A stretch of DNA of 64,000 bases from positions 62,001-126,000 of the forward strand of contig JBFWNN010000002.1 of the NCBI GenBank assembly GCA_050251035.1, in the 5' to 3' direction. The translations under genes and the position numbers were made by a program. Below the pieces are notes generated by a model. That model was not told where the DNA came from and did not search any database. It saw nothing but the letters and a program-made list of their open reading frames with translations. The DNA comes from Taklimakanibacter sp050251035. Its GTDB lineage: Bacteria > Pseudomonadota > Alphaproteobacteria > Rhizobiales > Aestuariivirgaceae. Within the stretch, counting starts at the first letter, position 1; each line of letters starts with the position of its first letter. This document shows positions 47,840-56,553 of the stretch, one piece after another.

Positions 47840-48799
47840 TCAAAGATCCAGGGTCAGCACGCCGCCCGCGGCCCGCGAGCAGCACAATGCAACATAGGCG
47901 TTCGTCGCCTTCTCGGCGTCGCTCTGCACCGTGTCGCGGTGATCGGGAATGCCGTCGACGACCCGCGTGAGGCACGAGCCGCAATAGCCCTGCTCGCAGA
48001 GCCGCGGCACCTCGATGCCATGGCGCTCGAGGGCGCTCAGCATGCTCATCCCGGCGGGAACCGGGATGCGCTGGCCGGTGCTGGCGACGATGAGGGTGAA
48101 TGGGTGATTTTCCTCCGCCATCCCCGGCACAGCGGGATCGACGCCGAAAGCCTCGTAATGCACTTGTCCGGCGGGCCATGCGGAAGCGGCCTTGCGGAAG
48201 GCGCGCAGCATACCGGCGGGGCCGCAGCAATAGACATGCGCGTGCGCCGGTTCTGCGGCCAGGATCTGCGAAATATCGAGGCTGCGGCGCGGATCGCCCT
48301 CGTCATGGACGAAGCGCACGTGGGAAACGAAAGGCGGCGCTTCGAGGACAGGACGGAAGGCCGCAGCGGCGGGCGTGCGGGTGCAATAGACGAGCGTGTA
48401 GTCGGCGGCGAGGCGGGTGAGCCGGCGCGCCATGGCGAGAAGCGGCGTTATGCCGATGCCGCCGACGATCAGGAGATGGCGCGCTCCCTGTTCGGCTAAG
48501 GGAAAGCGATTGACCGGCGACGCGATGGTCAGGCAGTCGCCGGCGCGCAACTGCTCATGCATCCAGCGCGAGCCGCCGCGGCCTGCATCTTCCCGCAGCA
48601 CCGCGATCACATAGCGCTCGCGGTCTTGCGGATCGGATGCCAGGGAATAGTGCCGGGCGAGGCCTTCAGGCAGCTTGACCACGATATGGGCACCCGCCGT
48701 GAAGGGCGGCAGGACGCCGCCCGCGACCGCCACCAGCTCGAAGCTGCGGACCCGCTCCGCCTCCTCGCCGATCCGGGCGATGGCTACCTCGATGTCCAA
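47840..48799 (-). CDS. Rieske oxygenase reductase component (FMN/NAD and [2Fe-2S], CntB/GbcB-like)
   Basis: A 319-residue reductase in the phthalate-dioxygenase-reductase order: flavin-binding barrel first ('RHYSLASDPQDRERYVIAV' with the RxYS motif), NAD domain ('LLIVGGIGITPLLAMA', 'YCCGPAGML'), then a plant-type ferredoxin domain at the C-terminus with cluster cysteines in 'CEQGYCGSC' and 'ALCCSRA'. It passes electrons from NAD(P)H to the oxygenase encoded just upstream. That oxygenase gene ends 16 bp before it, so both are co-transcribed. Confidence 0.9.
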   Translation of the reverse strand: MDIEVAIARIGEEAERVRSFELVAVAGGVLPPFTAGAHIVVKLPEGLARHYSLASDPQDRERYVIAVLREDAGRGGSRWMHEQLRAGDCLTIASPVNRFPLAEQGARHLLIVGGIGITPLLAMARRLTRLAADYTLVYCTRTPAAAAFRPVLEAPPFVSHVRFVHDEGDPRRSLDISQILAAEPAHAHVYCCGPAGMLRAFRKAASAWPAGQVHYEAFGVDPAVPGMAEENHPFTLIVASTGQRIPVPAGMSMLSALERHGIEVPRLCEQGYCGSCLTRVVDGIPDHRDTVQSDAEKATNAYVALCCSRAAGGVLTLDL

Positions 48800-48815
48800 G
48801 GGCGCGGCCTTTGCC

Positions 48816-49952
48816 TCAGCTTATGCGGGCGCCGAGCGCATCCACCACCATCTTCTGGAAGTGATGCACGGCATGCTCGCTCAAATGCGTCAGCCCGTCG
48901 TCGATCACGAAGCGGCCCTGATTGTAGCCCTTGGAATGCAGGCCGCGCTGCACGCTCTCGCACAGCGAGATGTCTTCGGGCTGCAGCACCTCGTCCATAT
49001 AGGCCATGGCGTCGGCGAGCTGCCTGGACGGCTCCGTCCGGGGCAGGAACCAGTCGAGATGCTCGATGGTGCGCTCGGGGCCATCGGGGATCATCTGCAG
49101 CGTCGAGACATTGGTCTCGCCTGGATAGATCCATATCGTCAGGTTGGGCCAGACATACCAGGCGGCATAGCCGAAATCGACGTCGCCCTTCTCGAACTTG
49201 AAGGCGGAGTTGTTCACCTGGGCGGCCTGCGAGATGTGGCTCGAATAGATGCCGCAGACCCTCGACTTGTAGGTTTTCATGTCGACGAGATTGACGAAGT
49301 CCCGGTGCGCCGGACCGCAATGGTAGCATTCGAGGAAGTTGTCGATGAGGACCTTCCAGTTGGAGGCCACGTCGTAATTGTGCCGATGCGCATAGACGAG
49401 AGTGTCGATGCTCGGGCAATAATGCCTGAGCTCGGCCTCGAGACCGCCCGAGAGCTCGGCGAAGGGTTTTGCCGCGGGGTCGAGGTTGACGAACAGGAAG
49501 CCGCAGAACTCTTCGACCCTGACGCTCTTGAGGGCGAAGGCGCATTTGTCGAAGCCGGCAAGCTCGCTGGTGTTGGGCGCGGCCCTGAGCTTGCCGTCGA
49601 GCTCGTAGGACCAGGCGTGATAGGGACAGACCAGGAGGCGCGCCGAACCCGCACCCTTCACCAGCTCATGGCCGCGATGCTGGCAGACATTGTAGAAGGC
49701 CCTGATCCCGCCGTCGGAACCGCGCGCGACGATGATGCTCTGATCGTGGATCCGGGTGGTGATGTACTGGCCGGGCTTCTCCACCTGGCTCTTGTGCCCG
49801 GCGAACCACCAGCTGCGGAAGAAGATCGCCTCCTTCTCGCGCTCGTAGATTTCAGGGTCGAGATAGAAGCGCGACGGCATCGTATGCGACTTCGCCGGCT
49901 CGTCGCTGAACGGACGGTCGCCACTTTTCGCCTGCAGCAGGGAATGATCCAT
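48816..49952 (-). CDS. Rieske non-haem iron oxygenase for a quaternary amine (CntA/GbcA-like)
   Basis: A 378-residue oxygenase alpha subunit. The Rieske cluster ligands are C90/H92 ('CQHRGH') and C109/H112 ('CPYHAW'). The iron site is 'DNFLECYHCGPAH' with H211 and H216. E208 stands where benzoate-type enzymes have the bridging Asp; a bridging Glu is reported for carnitine oxygenase CntA. This points to cleavage or demethylation of a trimethylammonium compound such as carnitine, glycine betaine or stachydrine. The ATG at 49952 follows AAAGGAA. The gene lies between the amine-binding protein and the reductase, inside the transporter operon. The exact substrate is undetermined. Confidence 0.85.
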   Translation of the reverse strand: MDHSLLQAKSGDRPFSDEPAKSHTMPSRFYLDPEIYEREKEAIFFRSWWFAGHKSQVEKPGQYITTRIHDQSIIVARGSDGGIRAFYNVCQHRGHELVKGAGSARLLVCPYHAWSYELDGKLRAAPNTSELAGFDKCAFALKSVRVEEFCGFLFVNLDPAAKPFAELSGGLEAELRHYCPSIDTLVYAHRHNYDVASNWKVLIDNFLECYHCGPAHRDFVNLVDMKTYKSRVCGIYSSHISQAAQVNNSAFKFEKGDVDFGYAAWYVWPNLTIWIYPGETNVSTLQMIPDGPERTIEHLDWFLPRTEPSRQLADAMAYMDEVLQPEDISLCESVQRGLHSKGYNQGRFVIDDGLTHLSEHAVHHFQKMVVDALGARIS

Positions 49953-49991
49953 GACGGGTTCCTTTCGATCGAAGATGAGTCTTTTTTCTGC

Positions 49992-50035
49992 GCATCGGCT
50001 TGTCCGCAAGCCGCGCACACTTTTCGGGCCGATGC
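49992..50035 (-). other. Intercistronic stem-loop between amine-binding protein and oxygenase genes
   Basis: GCATCGGC (49992-49999) pairs with GCCGATGC (50028-50035). An alternative inner hairpin is GGCTTG-TCCG-CAAGCC (49997-50012). No T-run follows in the transcription direction. It is placed like the hairpin at 6228 and may protect the binding-protein message. Confidence 0.5.
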
Positions 50036-50037
50036 TT

Positions 50038-51012
50038 CTAGCGCGCCGCTGCCTCGGTCCAGGATTTCCAGTCGGCCTCGTGCTGCTTCAGCCATTCGGC
50101 GACGACCTCGTCGAGCTTGCGGCCCTTCTGGTCGATCTCGTGGACGAGCTTGCTCTGCTCGGCGCCGTCGAACTGGAAGGTCTTGAGCACCTTGAAGGCC
50201 GCCGGCCAGGTCTTTTCCATGCCGCTCCAGGCCGCCTTGACCACCTTGGCCTGCGGGAAGGAGCAGTCATCGACGCCGTCCGGATTTGGGCCCACGGCCG
50301 GGTCGGTGGCGCAGGCATCGCTATAAAGCGGCTCGATGTCGACGAAGCCCAAATCAAACTCGGCGTGAATCCAATGCGGCTTCCAGAACATCAGCACCAG
50401 CGGCTGCTTCTTGAGGAACGCGGCCTTGATCTCGGCCACCTCGGCGCCCTCGCTGCCGGCCGGGACCGCGGTGAAAGGCAGCTTCATCCCCTCGATCAGC
50501 TTCTGCGACTGGGTCCCCCAATCGGCCGGATAAGCCAGGATGCGGCCATTCGGGAATGTCTCCGGCGTCGCGATCAAGTCCTTGCAGGCGATCAGCGCGT
50601 CGAGCTTCGGCAGGCCCGGACACAGCTCCTCCATGTAGCGCGGATAGGCCCAGCCCTCGTAATTGTTGAGGCCGAGCAAACCGAGCTCGACGATGGTCCC
50701 CGCCTTCAGCGCCTTGGGATAGGCTTCGCCGACGAGATTGGTCCACACTTCGGGCTGCAGCGTCAGTGTGCCCTCGGCCATGGCGGTGAATTGCGGCATG
50801 GCGCCCGCCGTCACATATTCGACGGTATAGCCCATGGTCTCGTAGATCTTGCCGAGGAGCTTGGCCGTGACGTTCTGGCCGGTCCACTCATTGAGCGCGA
50901 TCTTGATCGGCTCGGGCGATTCGGGAACGTTGCCCGCCTGCGCCGCTCCCCCCGCCCCCAGCACCGCAAAAGCGGCGCCGATGACAATCCTTCGGACAGT
51001 TTCGCGAAACAT
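50038..51012 (-). CDS. ABC transporter substrate-binding protein for a quaternary amine (second system)
   Basis: A 324-residue OpuAC-family protein with a signal peptide ending 'AGGAAQA'. The ATG at 51012 has AGAGAGG five bases upstream; the GTG at 51018 is possible but poorly placed. 'EPIKIALNEWTGQNVTAKLLGKIYETMG', 'QPEVWTN', 'NNYEGWAYPRYMEELCPGLPK' and 'LMFWKPHWIHAEFDLGFVD' supply the aromatic residues that form the trimethylammonium-binding box. It opens the operon that also encodes the oxygenase, reductase, ATPase and permease, and is divergent from a LysR regulator. Confidence 0.88.
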   Translation of the reverse strand: MFRETVRRIVIGAAFAVLGAGGAAQAGNVPESPEPIKIALNEWTGQNVTAKLLGKIYETMGYTVEYVTAGAMPQFTAMAEGTLTLQPEVWTNLVGEAYPKALKAGTIVELGLLGLNNYEGWAYPRYMEELCPGLPKLDALIACKDLIATPETFPNGRILAYPADWGTQSQKLIEGMKLPFTAVPAGSEGAEVAEIKAAFLKKQPLVLMFWKPHWIHAEFDLGFVDIEPLYSDACATDPAVGPNPDGVDDCSFPQAKVVKAAWSGMEKTWPAAFKVLKTFQFDGAEQSKLVHEIDQKGRKLDEVVAEWLKQHEADWKSWTEAAAR

Positions 51013-51060
51013 CGGCACCTCTCTTCCGGTGTTGTCTTCCCTAAAAGGCGATGTTCTAAT

Positions 51061-51077
51061 TGGTATGAATGGTACCA
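51061..51077. promoter_or_regulatory. Candidate LysR binding site
   Basis: TGGTA (51061-51065) and TACCA (51073-51077) are inverted around seven bases. The site lies in the divergent region between the amine operon and the LysR gene and has the dyad form with A/T-rich outer flank usual for LysR boxes. The assignment rests on position and symmetry. Confidence 0.45.
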
Positions 51078-51134
51078 GCAGGCGGAGACGCCCTTCAAAC
51101 GACGGGTTCTTGGGCAGTTGGATAAGTGACGCTT

Positions 51135-52061
51135 ATGAAAGAGTTCCGCAAATCACTGCCGCCGCTCCATTCGCTGATCGCCTTCGAGGCGGCGGCGCGG
51201 CTCTCGTCCTTCTCGGCCGCGGCGCAAGAGCTCAACATCTCGCAGGCCGCGGTCAGCCAGCAGATCCGCACCCTGGAGGAGAACCTGAACCTCACGCTGT
51301 TCGATCGCACGCATCGCACGGTGCAGCTCACTCCCGCCGGCCGCAACTATCAGCACACGGTCGCCATGGCGCTCGAGCATCTGGCGATGGCGACGCGCGA
51401 CCTCAGGGTGACGCGGGGCCGCGTCCGTCTCACCGTCGCCGCCGATCAATCCATGGCCTGGATGTGGCTGGCGCCCCGGCTCGCGCATTTCCAGGAGAAC
51501 CATCCCTCCATCTCGGTCCGGCTCGTCGCTTCCGATCTCGAATCCGACTGCCTGGTGAATACCGTCGATGTGGCGCTCATCCATGGCGACGGCAAATGGC
51601 CGGGCCGGCAGGCGACCCTGCTGTTCGCGGAAGAAGTCTATCCGGTCTGCTCCGAAACCTATCTCAAATCCGCTCCGGCGCTGGCCTCGCCGCGCGATCT
51701 CGCCATGCACAGGCTGCTGCATCTCGAGGACGACCACTGGAACTGGATGAACTGGCGCATGTGGCTGACCGAGAACGGCGTGGACCTCGCGGCCGAGCGC
51801 GACGGGCTCACGGTCAACAACTATCCCTTGCTCATCGAGGCGGCCAAGAAGAGCCAAGGCCTGGCCCTGGGCTGGAACGGCCTCGTCGACGCGGAGCTGG
51901 CGCAGGGCGCGCTTCTGCGGCCGCTTGCCCAATCGGTCAGCACCCGCTTCGGCTATTACATCGTCTGGCCCGAGCAGGAGCGGCTGCCCGATCCCGTGCA
52001 GTGCTTCCTGACCTGGACCTTGGCGCAGATACCGCCGCCGGCGGTCGGTTCAGAGACCTGA
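51135..52061 (+). CDS. LysR-family regulator (GcvA type) of the amine oxygenase operon
   Basis: A 308-residue LysR protein (ATG 51135; a GTG at 51126 would add three residues). The opening 'LPPLHSLIAFEAAARLSSFSAAAQELNISQAAVSQQIRTLEENL' is typical of the GcvA group, with 'LFDRTHRTVQLTPAG' ending the helix-turn-helix domain. The effector domain follows from about residue 90. It is divergent from the binding-protein gene and probably activates the transporter-oxygenase operon in response to its quaternary amine. It is convergent with the SARP-like gene, 8 bp away. Confidence 0.9.
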   Translation: MKEFRKSLPPLHSLIAFEAAARLSSFSAAAQELNISQAAVSQQIRTLEENLNLTLFDRTHRTVQLTPAGRNYQHTVAMALEHLAMATRDLRVTRGRVRLTVAADQSMAWMWLAPRLAHFQENHPSISVRLVASDLESDCLVNTVDVALIHGDGKWPGRQATLLFAEEVYPVCSETYLKSAPALASPRDLAMHRLLHLEDDHWNWMNWRMWLTENGVDLAAERDGLTVNNYPLLIEAAKKSQGLALGWNGLVDAELAQGALLRPLAQSVSTRFGYYIVWPEQERLPDPVQCFLTWTLAQIPPPAVGSET

Positions 52062-52069
52062 CGGCAGTC

Positions 52070-54091
52070 TCAGGCGAACCCGATGCGTTGCGCTCCCGTA
52101 CGGAACAGCGCCTCGGCATCGGCGGGAAACTGGAAAGTGTTGCGGAAATCCTCGAAGCCATAGAAGGGCAGCGTCCGGCGGATGCTCGCCGCGAGCCGGC
52201 GCCCCTCCTCGACCCGCCCCGCCAGCGCCAGGCAATGCGCGGCGATCGCCTGGATGGTCGGATGGGCATTGGGACGCGCCGCCCCCTTCAGCGCCCAGAC
52301 CGCCGCTTCCTCGAACTCGCCGAGGCGCACATGCGCGAGAGCCCTGGCGCTCAGCATGGCGAAAAGCAAGGGATCGAACGGGCTCAGGCGGCGCGAATAG
52401 TCGGATGATCCGATCGCCGCTCTGGGGTCGCCCGACTGCGCGCGCACGAAGGACAGCGCGTAGTGGCCGAGCGCGAAGCTCGGGCTCAGATCGACCGACC
52501 GCTCGAGCTCGGCCAGCGATTCCGCCTCGCGGCCATGGAGCCAGAGCGCGCGGCCCATGGCCCAATGGACGGACGGATCATGCGCGTCGGCGATGAGGCC
52601 CTGGCCGGCCGCAGCCAGTGCGCTCGCGCTTGCCAGTTCGCGGTCCGACCAGCGCTGGAAGGCGCTCTGCCAATAGGTGAAGGACAGGCCGGCATAGGCG
52701 CGCGAGAAGGTGGGGTCGAGCTTCAGCGCCGTCTCGAAGAAATGCCGGGCCCGGTCGTTCTCCGCCTGGGTGAAGCGGTACATGTGCCAGAGGCCGCGGT
52801 GATAGGCCTCCCAGGCATTCAACGAATTGGGCGGCTTCAATACGGCGCGATTGCGCTCGGCCATCTCGATCTCACCGGTGACGCCGGCGACGATCCGGCT
52901 CGCGACCTCGTCGAAGAGGCGGAAGGCCTCATCGCAGCGGTCGGAGAAATTGTCCGCCCATATGATCCGGCCGCTGCGCGTCTCGGCGAGATCGATCGCC
53001 ACGGTGAGGCGGCCGTCGCGGTGGCGCAGCCTGCCGCTCGCGACATAGTCGACGGCCAGCGTCCGGCCCGCCGCATCCGGTCCGACGCCGCGCTCGGCCA
53101 GCGCGAAGACCGAGCCTTGCGCGATCACGAAGAGGGTCCTGAGCTTGGCCAGCCGGGTGATGATGTCATGGGTCAGGCCGCGGGCAACCCTGCCACCATC
53201 CTCGCTCGCCTCATCGACAAAGGGCATGACCGCCAGCGAAACGCGCTGCGGTGCTTGCGGCTCGGTCCTGGGCTCGACGAGAGCGCCGACCGGACCGGCG
53301 CCGGCCGCATATTGCGCCCTGATGCTCCGCCAGGCATCGCGGAGCGGTGAGATATCGAGCGCCTCGCTCGCGAACCGCCGCGCCGTCACGGCAAGATGCT
53401 CTTCGCCCTCGACAAACCGGCCCCGCCGCGCCAGCGCATCGAGCAGCGCGCGATGGGCGCGCTCTTCGAACGGGGCGCGTGCAGTCCATGCCGCGAGATG
53501 CGCGAAACTCTCCTCGCTCGCCGGCGGCAGACCCGCCACGAGCTGCTCCAGAACATCGACATGCAGGGCGCGGAAGCGGCGTCTCTCGGCCGTGAGCCAG
53601 GTGTCGAACAGCGGACAACGGTCGAGCTCGAGCCCGTCCAGGACGTCGCCGGCGAAGAGCGGCAACAGGGCGCGCAGGCGTGCGACCGGCAGTGTCGCTA
53701 TCCCCTCGGCGGCCGCCGCTTCTATCTGCCGCGCATCGACATGGCAGAGGCTCAGATCGAGCGACACCCGATCGCCTTCGGCCGCAATCCGGGAACGGCC
53801 CGTGTCGTCGAGGAGCTTCCTCAGCTTGCTCAGGCACCAGCGCAGCTCGCCGCGCGGATCGTTGGGCACGTCCCAGAGGAGCTCGCAGAGACGGCTGCGG
53901 CTCGGCGCCTGGGGGCTGAGGGCGAGATAGGCGAGAAGGGCGCGCGCCTTGCGCGAAGCGGGAAGCGTCAAGGGGACGCCGGCGCGGCTGACGGCCAGCG
54001 GTCCCAGCAATGTGAGGCAAAGAGAGGTCTCTCGTCCGGATATCGCGGAGCCCATGTGCGTTTCCACGGTCCTTCCCACGCTAGCTCCCAT
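52070..54091 (-). CDS. SARP/BTAD-type regulator with TolB-like and TPR regions
   Basis: A 673-residue regulator. Residues about 25-115 form an OmpR-type winged helix ('LTLLGPLAVSRAGVPLTLPASRKARALLAYLAL'), followed by a bacterial transcriptional activator (BTAD) region to about 260. Residues 285-405 resemble the TolB/FlgO-like domain of similar CadC-type proteins ('SLAVMPFVDE', 'YVASGRLRHRDGRLTVAIDLAE', 'IIWADNFSD'). TPR helices fill 430-640. No membrane helix or ATPase is seen. The start could be ATG 54055. It is divergent from the methyltransferase gene over 52 bp, which suggests control of that gene pair. Its ligand is unknown. Confidence 0.8.
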   Translation of the reverse strand: MGASVGRTVETHMGSAISGRETSLCLTLLGPLAVSRAGVPLTLPASRKARALLAYLALSPQAPSRSRLCELLWDVPNDPRGELRWCLSKLRKLLDDTGRSRIAAEGDRVSLDLSLCHVDARQIEAAAAEGIATLPVARLRALLPLFAGDVLDGLELDRCPLFDTWLTAERRRFRALHVDVLEQLVAGLPPASEESFAHLAAWTARAPFEERAHRALLDALARRGRFVEGEEHLAVTARRFASEALDISPLRDAWRSIRAQYAAGAGPVGALVEPRTEPQAPQRVSLAVMPFVDEASEDGGRVARGLTHDIITRLAKLRTLFVIAQGSVFALAERGVGPDAAGRTLAVDYVASGRLRHRDGRLTVAIDLAETRSGRIIWADNFSDRCDEAFRLFDEVASRIVAGVTGEIEMAERNRAVLKPPNSLNAWEAYHRGLWHMYRFTQAENDRARHFFETALKLDPTFSRAYAGLSFTYWQSAFQRWSDRELASASALAAAGQGLIADAHDPSVHWAMGRALWLHGREAESLAELERSVDLSPSFALGHYALSFVRAQSGDPRAAIGSSDYSRRLSPFDPLLFAMLSARALAHVRLGEFEEAAVWALKGAARPNAHPTIQAIAAHCLALAGRVEEGRRLAASIRRTLPFYGFEDFRNTFQFPADAEALFRTGAQRIGFA

Positions 54092-54143
54092 GCCGGCGCT
54101 CCATCATCGCCGTGAAGAGGGCAACCACATTCGGGAGTATATC

Positions 54144-54929
54144 ATGGCAGGCATCCTTGCCCTTCTCTATGGCCTCATCGCCTATGCGATCTTCTTCGGC
54201 ACCTTCCTTTATGCCATAGGTTTCGTCGGCAATCTCGTCGTTCCCAAAACCATCGACAGCGGCGCCGTCGGGGCGCCCGGCGCAGCGCTCATCGTCAACC
54301 TCCTGCTGCTCGGCCTCTTCGCCGTGCAGCACAGCGTCATGGCGCGGCCCGGCTTCAAGCGCTGGTGGACGCGCCTGGTGCCGAAATCGGTCGAGCGCAG
54401 CACCTATGTGCTCCTGGCGAGCCTGGTGCTGCTCCTCCTCTATTGGCAATGGCGCCCACTGCCCGATCCCATATGGACGATCGAGAACCCGATGGCCGCG
54501 ACGGTCATCACCGCGGTCTTCTGGCTCGGCTGGGCGATCCTGCTGATCAGCACTTTCCTGATCAACCATTTCGAGCTCTTCGGCCTGGCCCAGGTCTGGG
54601 CAAGGCTCAGCGGCAGGCCGCTTGCCGCGCCGGCCTTCAAGACGCCGCTCTTCTACAAATGGGTCCGTCATCCGATCTATCTCGGCTTCCTTCTCGCCTT
54701 CTGGGCGGCGCCGGTCATGAGCCAGGGGCATCTGCTGTTTGCCATCGGAACCACCGGCTACATCCTGCTCGGCATCTTCCTCGAGGAACGCGATCTCGTC
54801 GCGCATTTCGGTGACAAATATCGCGCCTATCGTCAACAGGTGGGGATGCTTTTTCCATGGCGCAAGCGCGTTTCCGGGCGCAGCGCAGCACACATTATCC
54901 ACCCCGCCCGGCGCGGAGTGAAGCATTGA
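54144..54929 (+). CDS. mddA: Membrane methyltransferase, MddA (methanethiol S-methyltransferase)-like
   Basis: A 261-residue protein with five or six membrane helices; 'FLYAIGFVGNLVVPKTIDSG' near residue 30 is characteristic of MddA, which methylates methanethiol to dimethyl sulphide. The ICMT-like SAM-binding end is 'FYKWVRHPIYLGFLLAFWAAP' and 'FLEERDLVAHFGDKYRAYRQQVGMLFPW'. The ATG at 54144 follows CGGGAG; the open frame further upstream to 53949 overlaps the divergent regulator and is rejected. It precedes the decarboxylase gene by 10 bp. The related NnrU/ICMT families differ in the N-terminal motif, so MddA is the best fit. Confidence 0.78.
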   Translation: MAGILALLYGLIAYAIFFGTFLYAIGFVGNLVVPKTIDSGAVGAPGAALIVNLLLLGLFAVQHSVMARPGFKRWWTRLVPKSVERSTYVLLASLVLLLLYWQWRPLPDPIWTIENPMAATVITAVFWLGWAILLISTFLINHFELFGLAQVWARLSGRPLAAPAFKTPLFYKWVRHPIYLGFLLAFWAAPVMSQGHLLFAIGTTGYILLGIFLEERDLVAHFGDKYRAYRQQVGMLFPWRKRVSGRSAAHIIHPARRGVKH

Positions 54930-54939
54930 TGAGGCTATC

Positions 54940-56475
54940 GTGAACACCAGCATCGAACCTGTCGAAGAGACCCTCGATCCCGGCGACTGGGCCGACGTCG
55001 CGGCCCTGTCGCATCAGATGGTCGACGATGCGGTCGCCTATCTGCGCGACCTGCGCGAGCGCCCGGTATGGCAGGAGATGCCGGAGGACGTGAAGTCCTT
55101 CTTCACGGCTCCCGTACCGCGTTCGCCCATGGCGCTCGCCCAGGTCTATAGCGAGGTGAGCGAGAAGGTGATGCCCTATCCCATGGGAAACATCCATCCG
55201 CGCTTCTGGTCCTGGTACATGGGCGCCGGTAATTTCACCGGCGCCATGGGCGACTTCCTCGCCGCCATCCAGGGCTCCAATCTGGGCGGCGGCAATCACG
55301 CCGCCGCTCTCATGGACCAGCAGGTGGTCGACTGGTGCAAGGAGCTCATGGGCTTCCCCTCATCCGCCAGCGGCACGCTGACGTCGGGCGGCTCGATGGC
55401 CAATCTCATCGGCCTCAATGTGGCGCGCAACGTCAAAGCGGGCATCGATGTGCGCGAGCTCGGCGTCGCCGCCATGGCGAAACCGTTGCGCTTCTATGCC
55501 TCCGACCAGATGCACAGCTGCCACCGCAAGGCGGTCGAGGCCCTGGGGCTCGGCAACCAGTCGCTGCGCCGCATTCCGACGGCCGCCGATTTCCGGATCG
55601 ACCTTGCGGCGTTGCGTCTCGCCATCGCTGAGGACCGCGCCCGGGGCTTCGCGCCCGCCTGCATCATCGGCACGGCCGGAACGGTGAATACCGGCGCCAT
55701 CGACGACCTCTCGGCGCTCGCCGACCTGGCGCAGGAGGAGAGCCTGTGGTTCCACATCGACGGCTGCATCGGCGCGCTCATCGCCATGGCGCCCCGGAAC
55801 GCGCATCGCGTGCAAGGGCTGGAGCGGGCGGATTCGCTCGCCTTCGATCCGCACAAATGGCTGCACACGCCGTTCGAGGCCGGCTGCGTGCTCGTCCGTC
55901 ACGCCGAAGCGCACCGTCAGACCTTCGCGGTGACGCCTGAATATCTCGAAGGCAAGCCGCGCGGCCTGGCGTCGGGCCCCTGGCTGCATGACTATGGCCT
56001 GCAGACCTCGCGCGCCTTCCGCGCGCTCAAGATCTGGATGGCGTTCAAGGAACATGGCGTCAACACCTTCGCCCGCCTCATCGACCAGAACATCGCGCAG
56101 GCGAAGTATCTGAGCGACCGCATCGCGCGCGAGCGGCACCTGGAGCTTGCCGCGCCCACCGGCATCAACATCGTCTGCTTCCGCTACCGCCCGGCGGACA
56201 TGGCGGATGCCGCGCTCGGATCCCTGAACATGGAGATCATGCTGAGACTGCAGGAACAGGGTATCGCCGCCATATCCGACACGACGCTGCGTGGCGCCTA
56301 TGCCTTGCGCGTCGCGATCAACAATCACCGCACGAAGCGCCGCGATCTCGATCTCCTGGTGACGGAGGTCCTGCGCCTCGGCGCGCAGATCCGGCCGCAG
56401 GATCAGGTTCAGCGTCGGGTTGCGCGCCGAATTGCAATGCGGGGCTGCTCCCCAAAGGAAGAGCCCTTGGTCTAG
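54940..56475 (+). CDS. PLP-dependent group II amino-acid decarboxylase (aromatic-L-amino-acid type)
   Basis: A 511-residue decarboxylase starting at GTG 54940. The PLP lysine is in 'SLAFDPHKWLHTPFEAG'. Other family sites are 'GNIHPRFWSWYMGAGN', 'GTLTSGGSMANLIGLNVAR', 'HSCHRKAVEALGLG' and 'LWFHIDGCIGALIAMAP'. This pattern fits the tyrosine/tryptophan/DOPA decarboxylase group rather than glutamate decarboxylase. Substrate is not predictable from sequence alone. It is apparently co-transcribed with the MddA-like gene. The last 25 or so residues ('RRVARRIAMRGCSPKEEPLV') are a non-conserved basic tail. Confidence 0.85.
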   Translation: MNTSIEPVEETLDPGDWADVAALSHQMVDDAVAYLRDLRERPVWQEMPEDVKSFFTAPVPRSPMALAQVYSEVSEKVMPYPMGNIHPRFWSWYMGAGNFTGAMGDFLAAIQGSNLGGGNHAAALMDQQVVDWCKELMGFPSSASGTLTSGGSMANLIGLNVARNVKAGIDVRELGVAAMAKPLRFYASDQMHSCHRKAVEALGLGNQSLRRIPTAADFRIDLAALRLAIAEDRARGFAPACIIGTAGTVNTGAIDDLSALADLAQEESLWFHIDGCIGALIAMAPRNAHRVQGLERADSLAFDPHKWLHTPFEAGCVLVRHAEAHRQTFAVTPEYLEGKPRGLASGPWLHDYGLQTSRAFRALKIWMAFKEHGVNTFARLIDQNIAQAKYLSDRIARERHLELAAPTGINIVCFRYRPADMADAALGSLNMEIMLRLQEQGIAAISDTTLRGAYALRVAINNHRTKRRDLDLLVTEVLRLGAQIRPQDQVQRRVARRIAMRGCSPKEEPLV

Positions 56476-56491
56476 TAATAATATTTATATA

Positions 56492-56520
56492 TTGACATGA
56501 GACATAAGTCTCAATATGAC
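56492..56520 (+). promoter_or_regulatory. Promoter with overlapping TetR-type operator
   Basis: TTGACA (56492-56497) and TATGAC (56515-56520) are 17 bp apart. Exactly between them TGAGAC (56498-56503) and GTCTCA (56508-56513) form a perfect inverted repeat with ATAA in the middle. A repressor bound there would exclude RNA polymerase. The TetR gene is second in the operon that starts at 56554. Confidence 0.7.
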
Positions 56521-56553
56521 CATTGGGAAGATCAAATGTGAAGGACTTCCCCC

